From: JAOUEA01 sp038249195
GTDB taxonomy: Bacteria > Actinomycetota > UBA4738 > HRBIN12
Length of the DNA stretch: 64,000 nucleotides
Assembly: GCA_038249195.1 (NCBI GenBank)
Contig: JBBRWM010000002.1
Coordinates: 1 to 64,000, forward strand
Direction: 5' to 3'
Shown: positions 15,048-21,195 of the stretch, piece after piece
Layout of the letters: each line of letters starts with the position of its first letter
Numbering within the stretch: the first letter of the stretch is position 1
Made by a program: the position numbers and the translations under genes
The notes under the pieces: generated by a model
Told to the model about the DNA's origin: nothing
What the model saw: the letters and a program-made list of their open reading frames with translations, nothing else
Databases searched by the model: none

Positions 15048-15748
15048 CGCGGGACCCCTTCGTATGTCACTTCGGAGAAGCGGGCCCGGCAGCGATCCGG
15101 CTCCACGAACGGTTCGAGGCCGTCGACCCGGAGCCCGGCTCGCCACGCCGCGAGCGCTCCCTGCATCAGACCGAAGTGCACGGAGCACACGACGCCGGGA
15201 TCCGCCTCGGCGACCTCGCCGAACGGGCAGCGCCGAAGCGATATCGCCGCAACAGGGCCATCAGTCTCGATCTCCGGGGCGAAGCCGAGGTCCTCGAGCA
15301 TTGTCGCGAGGGTTCGCATCGCCTCCCCGCCGCCGGGCCGCAGGGGCGCGCGGCGCTCCTCGGCGATGGTCCGACCCCAGGCCTGCCCAGCCTCCCGGGC
15401 GAGGTCGGCGGGATCTTGGACCTTCCCCGAGAGCGAGGAAGCGAGGATCCTCGAGAGCAACTCGAATCCGCCTGCCGAGCGTGAGGGCGGCTCCGCCGCT
15501 GCTGCGAAGGCGACGTGCGGACGCCCGGGTCGGCCGAGTCGCTCGGTCCGCCGCTGCACCAACCCTGCTCCTTCGAGCGCCTGGAGGTGGAAGCGGATGG
15601 TGCTCGGGTGCAGGCCCACAAGGGCCGAGAGCTCCGACGTATCCAAAGCCCGTCCCTCCCGGTGGAGGAACTCCAGGATCCGGACCCGGCTCTGTGCGGC
15701 CAGGGCCCGATTCCTGAGCCGTTCGGCATCTTCCCGAGGCGCTCGCAT
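15044..15748 (-). CDS. Winged-helix regulator with iron-sulfur-type cysteines (ArsR/SufR-like)
   Basis: This 234-residue protein has an N-terminal winged helix (SRVRILEFLHREGRALDTSE, LHPSTIRFHLQALEGAGLV, then a wing RTERLGRPGRPH). The C-terminal part ends in RRCPFGEVAEADPGVVCSVH and EPDRCRARF. The CPF...VC spacing is the pattern seen in SufR-like regulators whose activity depends on an iron-sulfur cluster, which would make it sensitive to NO, O2 or iron. The start is 10 bases from the perfect palindrome 15758-15785, so it probably controls itself and the divergent operon. The ATGA overlap with the downstream membrane protein gene shows it heads that operon. Confidence 0.75.
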   Translation of the reverse strand: MRAPREDAERLRNRALAAQSRVRILEFLHREGRALDTSELSALVGLHPSTIRFHLQALEGAGLVQRRTERLGRPGRPHVAFAAAAEPPSRSAGGFELLSRILASSLSGKVQDPADLAREAGQAWGRTIAEERRAPLRPGGGEAMRTLATMLEDLGFAPEIETDGPVAAISLRRCPFGEVAEADPGVVCSVHFGLMQGALAAWRAGLRVDGLEPFVEPDRCRARFSEVTYEGVPR

Positions 15749-15757
15749 GTGGACAGA

Positions 15758-15785
15758 AGTTTACACGACGTTCATGATGTAAACT
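15758..15785. promoter_or_regulatory. Perfect palindromic operator in the divergent promoter
   Basis: AGTTTACA (15758-15765), twelve bases, then TGTAAACT (15778-15785): eight-base arms in perfect inverted symmetry. It lies 10 bases from the regulator start (minus) and 43 bases from the cupin-hemerythrin start (plus), so one bound dimer could shut both promoters. A degenerate copy lies at 10321-10348. The assignment to the adjacent regulator is inference from position. Confidence 0.7.
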
Positions 15786-15827
15786 CACGCTATCGGGGAC
15801 GATCCTAGAGAGAGGAGAGCGGCTGAG

Positions 15828-16685
15828 ATGGACGCGGTGTTCGGAAGCGCTTCAGAGCTCGCGGAGTTCGGAGTGGGATCGTTCGTGCCCAAGGTGCTGT
15901 TCGAGAACGAGCTGATCAAGGTGGTGCTCGCGGCCCTGGAGCCCGATCAGGAGATCGCCCTGCACGCTCCGAGCATCGATCTGGCTGTTGCGGTGCTGGA
16001 GGGGACCGGGGATCTGTGGGTCGAGGACAGCCCGCGTCCGGTCGTGCCAGGGGACGTGGCGGTGATCCCCGCGGGCATGACCCGAGGCGTGCGGGCTCGG
16101 GGGGGCAGGCTCGTGCTTTTGCACGTCGTCTCGCCGCCTCCCACGGCCGCGGATCACGGGCTCGAGCGCCGGCCGTGGTCCGCGGAAGCCGCTGGTCCCG
16201 ACGTTCGAGCCTCGCTCCACGAGGAGCACCAGGAGCTCCTGCCCCATCTCGATCACATGCGCATCCTGGCCGACGAGGCACTCGACCTCGACGACGAAGT
16301 CTTGAAGGGGCGTCTCGAGGGCGTGCTCACGTTCCTGACCGATGCGCTCGTGCCTCACGCCGCCGTGGAGGAGAGGACGCTGTATCCGGCGGTGGACCGG
16401 CTCCTGCGCGCGACCGGTGGAGCGACGCGGACGATGACGATCGACCACCAGGAGATCGGCGAACGGATCGAGCAGCTCTCCGCGATGGCGCGGGAACCGA
16501 TGACCCCGTCGACGCGGGGCGCTATCGGCAGGGACCTCGGTGCGCTGGAGGCGGTGGTACGGCTGCACTTCCGCAAGGAGGAGGAGGCCTACCTCCCGCT
16601 GCTTGCCCGGCTCTCGGCCGAGGAAGCCTCCCGGCTCACGGACGTGCTGAGCGCCGGAGGCAGCGGCCACCATCACGGGCACTGA
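15828..16685 (+). CDS. Cupin-hemerythrin fusion protein
   Basis: This 285-residue protein has AGAGAGGAGAG before ATG. Residues 1-105 are a single cupin barrel (EPDQEIALHAPSIDLAVAVL, VPGDVAVIPAGMTRGVRA). Residues about 125-270 are a hemerythrin-type four-helix bundle with HEEHQELLPHLDHM, VPHAAVEERTLYPAV, TIDHQEIGERI and VRLHFRKEEEAYLP, the expected carboxylate and histidine ligands of a di-iron site. The C-terminus is HHHGH, a possible metal tether. It probably senses or stores O2 or NO, or protects iron-sulfur proteins. It heads an operon with the AhpD-like gene four bases downstream and is divergent from the Fe-S-type regulator. Confidence 0.8.
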   Translation: MDAVFGSASELAEFGVGSFVPKVLFENELIKVVLAALEPDQEIALHAPSIDLAVAVLEGTGDLWVEDSPRPVVPGDVAVIPAGMTRGVRARGGRLVLLHVVSPPPTAADHGLERRPWSAEAAGPDVRASLHEEHQELLPHLDHMRILADEALDLDDEVLKGRLEGVLTFLTDALVPHAAVEERTLYPAVDRLLRATGGATRTMTIDHQEIGERIEQLSAMAREPMTPSTRGAIGRDLGALEAVVRLHFRKEEEAYLPLLARLSAEEASRLTDVLSAGGSGHHHGH

Positions 16686-16689
16686 GGAG

Positions 16690-17166
16690 ATGGCGATGCG
16701 CATCGACTATGGCGAGGTGTTCCCCACGGCGCGTGAGGCAATGCTCGGCCTGGAACGGGCGGTGCACGGGAGCACCATCGAGCGAGCGCTGTTGGAGCTC
16801 GTGAAGCTTCGCGCCTCGCAGCTGAACGGATGCGCCTACTGCGTGGACATGCACACGAAAGACGCTCGGGCCATGGGTGAGGACGAGCAGCGCCTGCACC
16901 TCGTGGCGGTGTGGCATGAGGCGCCGGGCTTCACGGCGCGGGAGCGTGCCGCCCTGGCCTGGTGCGAGGCGCTGACGCTCCTTCCTCGGTCCGGCATTCC
17001 CGACGACCTGTATCGGGAGACGAGTGCCATCTTCTCCGACGAGGAGATCGTCGCACTCACGCTCGCCGTCGTGTCCATCAACGGATGGAACCGGTTCTCG
17101 GTCGCGCTGCGGACGCCCGTGGGCAGTTACGTCTCCCAGTACGCCACCAGAGGTCAAGACAACTGA
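16690..17166 (+). CDS. AhpD-like carboxymuconolactone decarboxylase-family protein
   Basis: This 158-residue protein has GAGG just before the start. The redox motif is NGCAYCVDMHTKDA (CxxC with a following histidine), as in AhpD and other alkylhydroperoxidase-like proteins, preceded by ALLELVKLRASQL and followed by TARERAALAWCEALTLLP. Members act as thiol-disulfide oxidoreductases against peroxides. It follows the cupin-hemerythrin gene within the same operon, which supports an antioxidant or antinitrosative role. The start could also be the second ATG, two codons on. Confidence 0.85.
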   Translation: MAMRIDYGEVFPTAREAMLGLERAVHGSTIERALLELVKLRASQLNGCAYCVDMHTKDARAMGEDEQRLHLVAVWHEAPGFTARERAALAWCEALTLLPRSGIPDDLYRETSAIFSDEEIVALTLAVVSINGWNRFSVALRTPVGSYVSQYATRGQDN

Positions 17167-17184
17167 AGGAGAAGTCGAAACGTC

Positions 17185-17496
17185 ATGGTCAGCGAAGGAA
17201 CGGATCAACCCCACTCAGGAGAGACCCGATCACCCTGGAACGAGCCTCGCTTGGTCGTCGAAGGGCTTGAGGCGGCCTCGTGCGGGCCACACGCGAAGAC
17301 CCTGGCGATCGAGGGCATCCAGCTGGCGGCAGAAGGGAAGACGGCGAAGGACTGGCGCCGCGCCGTCGCAACGCGCCACGCGGGCCACGCCGGCTGGGAG
17401 GAACACCTCCGGGAGTCCGAGCGGTGCATGCGCGTCTCGGGGCTTTGGCCTTGGCCGAACGACGACTACACCGCAGGGGCTTCCGGCGGCGTCTGA
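17185..17496 (+). CDS. Hypothetical protein, 103 aa, third gene of the stress operon
   Basis: ATG 17185 lies 18 bases after the AhpD-like gene, with GGAGAAG upstream at a rather long distance. The protein contains LAIEGIQLAAEGKTAKDWRR and GHAGWEEHLRESERCMRVSG, ending in a WPWPNDDY stretch. It is soluble and hydrophilic with two cysteines. I do not recognise it. Its position suggests co-expression with cupin-hemerythrin and AhpD. Confidence 0.55.
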   Translation: MVSEGTDQPHSGETRSPWNEPRLVVEGLEAASCGPHAKTLAIEGIQLAAEGKTAKDWRRAVATRHAGHAGWEEHLRESERCMRVSGLWPWPNDDYTAGASGGV

Positions 17497-17512
17497 GGGC
17501 CATCAGGATCTG

Positions 17513-17690
17513 TCTACGACGATGCGCCTGATCACGGGGGCTCGCCGCTCCGGACGCCGGCCGGGCTCTGGTGAACGGGCGGTCCTATCGCGGCCTCGGC
17601 GGCCCGACGACGACCAGGACCTTGTCCAGTGGAATGGCTCAGCGCCTCGGCATCGCCGTCGCGCTGTGGGCGCTCGCGGGCATGCGCCTG
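17513..17690 (+). pseudogene. ABC transporter ATPase relic (BcrA/DrrA type)
   Basis: STTMRLITG, the residues that normally follow Walker A GxGK, runs into a G-run (17536-17540) where the frame slips. It continues as GLAAPDAGRALVNGRSYRGL and, after an apparent internal deletion, LSSGMAQRLGIAVAL, which resembles the ABC signature region of drug-resistance-type ATPases. Walker A lysine and Walker B are gone. The rest of the gap to 17868 shows no further gene. Confidence 0.5.
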
Positions 17691-17868
17691 AAGGTCGAGG
17701 TCGCGGACCAACCCCGCGGCCAAAGGCATCCCCACCAGTCGGCCACGACCCCTCTTCTCGCGGGGTCGTCGCGAGGTGGCGCCGACTGCGCGCACCGTGA
17801 ACCGCTCGATCTTGCCTGTGGTATCACTTCGAGCCCCGCTCCCCGGGTTCCGCTCTACCCACGTCGGG

Positions 17869-18420
17869 ATGGCCATGACGCCTCCGAACTCGGACGACGG
17901 CTTGCCCGGCTGCGTTAACCTTCTGACTACGCGCAAGCTCGTAACTGACGTGTTGACGACCGAGCGAGATTACGCAGAGCTCTATCGGACGACCGGAACT
18001 GCGCTGTGGCGTGCCATCTTCGTGTACAGCGGAGGACGCCGAGACGTTGCGGATGACGCCGTCGCTGAGGCGTTCGCGCGAGCGATCCGGTACAAGGGGT
18101 CCATCCGACGACCCGAGTCCTGGCTGTACCGGACGGCGTTCCGCATCGCGGCAGCTGAACTCCGAAGGTCGGCGGCTCAGGCGGTAATGGAAGATCGGGC
18201 AGCCCGTGAAGTGGAGGACCTGACCGACCTTCGGAGCGCGTTACGCAGGTTGTCGCCGAGCCAGCGAGCAGCGGTGTACCTCTTCTACGAGGTCGATCTT
18301 CCGCTTCGGGGGGTAGCCGACGTGATGGGGACATCGGTGGCGGCCGTCAAGGTCCATCTGCATCGAGGGAGGAACCGGCTGCGTGAACTGCTTGGAACTG
18401 AGGAGGTGCCAGATGACTGA
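17869..18420 (+). CDS. ECF-type RNA polymerase sigma factor
   Basis: Region 2 is recognisable as DYAELYRTTGTALWRAIFVY and DVADDAVAEAFARAIRY, then WLYRTAFRIAAAELRR. Region 4 is LRRLSPSQRAAVYLFYEVDL and VADVMGTSVAAVKVHLHRGR, a helix-turn-helix for the -35 box. The start is uncertain: ATG 17869 has no clear ribosome binding site, and GTG 17950 (VLTTERDY) would give the usual ECF length. The end overlaps the next gene by eight bases, the usual arrangement of a sigma factor with its membrane anti-sigma partner. Confidence 0.85.
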   Translation: MAMTPPNSDDGLPGCVNLLTTRKLVTDVLTTERDYAELYRTTGTALWRAIFVYSGGRRDVADDAVAEAFARAIRYKGSIRRPESWLYRTAFRIAAAELRRSAAQAVMEDRAAREVEDLTDLRSALRRLSPSQRAAVYLFYEVDLPLRGVADVMGTSVAAVKVHLHRGRNRLRELLGTEEVPDD

Positions 18421-18991
18421 GCGTTGGCTTGCGGAGATGAAGAAGGTGGAGCGCCTGGGTCCGACATCGGACTTGCTGGCTCGCGCAGAAGCACAGCCGC
18501 CTCGCCCCGTCCCCGCCTCCTCGATGAGGTCTCGCGTCGCGGCGGGCCTATTCGCCATCCTGATTGCCGTTGGAGGCGCCTGGGTCGCATACGCGGCGCT
18601 GAACGATGGAGGTCGAACGAGCGCGGGGAGCGCTTCCCGGCAGTGGGGGTGGCCCGATACATCCACCGGGCAAGCTCAACATGAACAAACGCGTGTTGAC
18701 GGCGGAGAGCAGCAGTGGCGCACCGACGCGGCTGCGGTTGCCCTCCGTTTCGGTCGCGAGGTGCTGGGATGGCCTGCCCCGATCGCGGCGGTTACGTCGA
18801 CGGATGATCCCGACAACGTGGTCGTCTCTCTGCACGGACCCGATGCTTCATGCAGCGGTGTAGACTGCTCCTCGCCGCCGCAACAGACCGTCACGTTAAG
18901 CCTGCAACGGCTCGAGAGATTAGGTGACGGTGGCATCTGGAGCGTTACTCGAGTGCAAGGCGAGGCCTCAGGCGCGAGTCCGACATCGTAG
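18413..18991 (+). CDS. Putative membrane anti-sigma partner
   Basis: AGGAGG (18401-18406) precedes ATG 18413 inside the sigma gene. The 192-residue protein has a short cytoplasmic start (TERWLAEMKKVERLGPTSDL), one membrane helix (VAAGLFAILIAVGGAWVAYA) and an external domain with two cysteines (ASCSGVDCSS). No zinc-binding HxxxCxxC anti-sigma motif is visible. The assignment therefore rests on overlap with the ECF gene and on topology. The external domain may be the sensor. Confidence 0.6.
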   Translation: MTERWLAEMKKVERLGPTSDLLARAEAQPPRPVPASSMRSRVAAGLFAILIAVGGAWVAYAALNDGGRTSAGSASRQWGWPDTSTGQAQHEQTRVDGGEQQWRTDAAAVALRFGREVLGWPAPIAAVTSTDDPDNVVVSLHGPDASCSGVDCSSPPQQTVTLSLQRLERLGDGGIWSVTRVQGEASGASPTS

Positions 18992-19019
18992 GTGCGCGCC
19001 GCGGCGCTGACGATAGTCT

Positions 19020-19139
19020 CCTCGATGAGTGGGTGACTTGGTACACGTGCTCCATCTGCTCGATGAAGGCCTCCTCGAGGGCGTCCTTCGGGATCGGTTC
19101 GCCCGGGCACACCTCGGGCCCGTTCCGGCAGCGGGTGGA
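19020..19139 (-). pseudogene. Possible serine-recombinase zinc-ribbon fragment
   Basis: The reverse-strand frame reads STRCRNGPEVCPGEPIPKDA, then LEEAFIEQMEHVYQ. Two cysteines, a third CPG and a following LEExx helix match the layout of the zinc-ribbon part of large serine recombinases. The frame is closed by a stop at 19140 on its upstream side, so nothing else survives. Similarity is short and the call is tentative. Confidence 0.3.
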
Positions 19140-19180
19140 TCAGACACAAACGCGCTTTCGTCCCTTGGCTGAGGTCCCGA

Positions 19181-19281
19181 TGGACCTCGTCGCCGGCTCC
19201 AGCCTGGCTTTCGAAGACCGAGGCGAGCACCAGCTGAAGGGCGTGCCCCAGCCTTGGCGCATCAACCGCGTAGTCCCCTAG
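19181..19281 (+). pseudogene. Class III adenylate cyclase, C-terminal relic
   Basis: The frame from 19181 reads MDLVAGSSLAFEDRGEHQLKG, then VPQPWRINRV, and a stop. This is the terminal beta-strand and hairpin of cyclase/Bra-like proteins (DLVAGSG..F.DRG.H.LKGVP). Nothing of the catalytic domain precedes it. A longer relic of the same kind occurs at 26440-26823, and an intact cyclase protein at 27785-30952. Confidence 0.65.
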
Positions 19282-19302
19282 CCCAGAGGTCCGCCCGCTC
19301 GC

Positions 19303-19734
19303 CTACTTCTTCTTGGCTGCCCGTTGATCCTGGGCTGCTGAGTTGGCTGCCACCGCGGCGCGGATGAGCTGCTTGAAGGCAGCCTCGTTGATCTTCTCGC
19401 CTTCACGGAGGTCGATCGCACGCCGCGTCTTTCCCTCCATGCTGGAATTGAAGAGCTTCTTCGGGTCCTTGAGGGAGGCTCCGCGAAAGAACGTGAGCTT
19501 CACGACCTGCTTGTACGATTCCCCCGTGCAGACGCCTCCGTCATGGGCCCAGACGGGGGTTCCGGGGTTCGACTCCTTCACCCATTTCCACTCCTCCTGG
19601 ATGTCGGGGTCGGCATCGTGGATGAGCTCACGGACCTTCGCGAGGGTCTCTCCTCTCCAATCCCTCAGCTCCTCGATCAGCTCGGTGATCTTCGCTGAGG
19701 CGGCCTCACCATCCGGACGATCTGTCTGCTTCAT
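19303..19734 (-). CDS. DUF1801 (YdhG-like) protein
   Basis: This 143-residue protein starts at ATG 19734 with GAAGAG before it. The family pattern is visible as IEELRDWRGETLAKVRELIH, IQEEWKWVKESNPGTPVW and VKLTFFRGASLKDPKKLFNS, and the C-terminus is lysine-rich (RAAKKK). DUF1801 proteins have a compact YdhG-like fold of unknown biochemical function. They are often found with YdeI-like proteins, one of which is encoded divergently about 220 bases away. Confidence 0.8.
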   Translation of the reverse strand: MKQTDRPDGEAASAKITELIEELRDWRGETLAKVRELIHDADPDIQEEWKWVKESNPGTPVWAHDGGVCTGESYKQVVKLTFFRGASLKDPKKLFNSSMEGKTRRAIDLREGEKINEAAFKQLIRAAVAANSAAQDQRAAKKK

Positions 19735-19951
19735 GTTCTCTTCGATCCTTCCTTCTGGCGCAGGTTCTCGTCGTCTCGGGGATCCGGCCCCGATCCTCGC
19801 GTGCCGTGCCGCCAGGTCGCGGATCCAACCGCCCCCCGGGCCGGCCTCGCGACCGGGACTGAATCCCCTGCCCCTCCACCGGCGCATCTTCGCGCTTCGT
19901 CGGCGGACACGACAAGCGGGGGAGGGCGAACCCCCGCGGTAGCCTGAGGTC

Positions 19952-20533
19952 GTGGCGATCGTCGACGACCTTCCGCGGATCCGGTTCTCCTCGGCGGCGG
20001 AGTGGGCAACCTGGCTGGAGGCCAACCACGCCACGTCGACAGGCGTGTGGATCGAGATGGCCAAGAAGGACAGCGGCATCGAGAGCGTCCGCTACCCGGA
20101 GGTACTCGATCCCGCACTCTGCTACGGCTGGATCGACGGGCGGCGCGAGGCGCTCGACGATCGATACTTCCTCCAACGCTTCACGCCGCGACGACCGCGC
20201 GGCAAGTGGTCGCGGATCAATCGCGAGAAGGCCGAGCGGCTGATCTCCGAGGGACGGATGCGGCCGGGCGGGCTCGCCGAGGTCGAGCGCGCGAGGGCGG
20301 ACGGCAGGTGGGAGGCCGCCTACGAAGGGCAGCGGCGCGCTACCGTCCCCGACGATCTCCAACGCGAGCTCGACGCGCGACCCGGAGCGAAGCAGTTCTT
20401 CTCCGGCCTCAAGAGCCAGAACCGCTACGCGATCCTGTACCGACTCCAGGAAGCCAAGAAGCCGGAGACCCGCGCGCGCCGATTGTTGAAGTTCGTCGAG
20501 ATGCTCGAGGCAAGCGAGACCATCTACCCGTAG
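19952..20533 (+). CDS. YdeI/OmpD-associated family protein
   Basis: This 193-residue protein starts at GTG. The N-terminal block FSSAAEWATWLEANHATSTG, VWIEMAKKDSG and ALCYGWIDGRREALDD, then FTPRRPRGKWSRINREKAER, is the signature of YdeI-like proteins. Members have been linked to resistance to cationic peptides in enteric bacteria; the biochemical activity is unclear. The C-terminal DUF1905-like segment (LKSQNRYAILYRLQEAKKPE) is present. A hairpin with long stem follows directly after the stop. Confidence 0.85.
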   Translation: MAIVDDLPRIRFSSAAEWATWLEANHATSTGVWIEMAKKDSGIESVRYPEVLDPALCYGWIDGRREALDDRYFLQRFTPRRPRGKWSRINREKAERLISEGRMRPGGLAEVERARADGRWEAAYEGQRRATVPDDLQRELDARPGAKQFFSGLKSQNRYAILYRLQEAKKPETRARRLLKFVEMLEASETIYP

Positions 20534-20539
20534 TGACCT

Positions 20540-20565
20540 GCCCTCCTCTGGGACGAGGAGAGGGC
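20540..20565 (+). terminator. Possible hairpin terminator after the YdeI-like gene
   Basis: GCCCTCCTC pairs with GAGGAGAGGGC across a six-base loop (TGGGAC), with a small bulge, seven bases after the stop codon. There is no T-run. Confidence 0.4.
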
Positions 20566-20672
20566 TCCGTGGTGCTTCCCCGTCGCTGCGGCGCGGCCCA
20601 CCGTATGTGCCCGCAGGTAAGCATCGGATCGACCCTGGGTCTGTCCTCCTGCATCGAGCCGAGGGAGGCGTC

Positions 20673-21086
20673 ATGGAACGACGGAGGAAGGGCACGTGCG
20701 CCCGGCTCGTGCGGGCGGCGTTGGCCGTATCGTTGGGATCGGTTCTGTTGCTGCCCCCGACATCGGACAACGCGTCCCAACCGCCCGTTTCGCCGAACCG
20801 TGCCCGGAAGCCTTTCCCCGGACGGTTGCTGTTCGTCAACATCAGCTTCGACAGCAAGCCGGCCTGGTCGCTGTGCAGCGTGACGCCGCGGAGTGCGCAC
20901 CCGAAGCCGGTCACGCACAGCCGGCTCAACGACTGGTCGCCCACGATCTCCCCGATGTGCCGTGGAGGCCTCACTTTCACCATTCGACGTGCCCCGCAGC
21001 GTCCGAACGGATGCCCGCGACCGCCACGGAGCGGTGCCGCGCGCCACCCGTGGTCCGGGGCGGACGAGATGACCCGCGTCGGCTAG
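20673..21086 (+). CDS. Putative secreted protein, 137 aa (doubtful)
   Basis: ATG 20673 has a good GGGAGG a few bases upstream. A basic start and hydrophobic stretch (RLVRAALAVSLGSVLLLPP) look like a signal peptide or anchor, followed by RKPFPGRLLFVNISFDSKPA. Beyond residue 90 composition becomes Arg/Pro-rich and looks like a wrong frame, so the true gene may be shorter or frameshifted. No family recognised. The remaining sequence up to 21195 shows nothing else. Confidence 0.35.
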   Translation: MERRRKGTCARLVRAALAVSLGSVLLLPPTSDNASQPPVSPNRARKPFPGRLLFVNISFDSKPAWSLCSVTPRSAHPKPVTHSRLNDWSPTISPMCRGGLTFTIRRAPQRPNGCPRPPRSGAARHPWSGADEMTRVG

Positions 21087-21195
21087 TATCCGCACGTTCG
21101 CCGGGGCCGCATCGCGGAGCCGCGGCGGTGTTACGAGAGATCGGGAGGGGATCCCCGCGAGATCGAACCGCTTCGGGCGCCCGGCCCTTCGCCGT

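Noticed and set aside
17532..17936. A 134-aa reverse-strand frame
   Set aside because: The plus strand carries recognisable ABC ATPase pieces here; the reverse frame has no motif.
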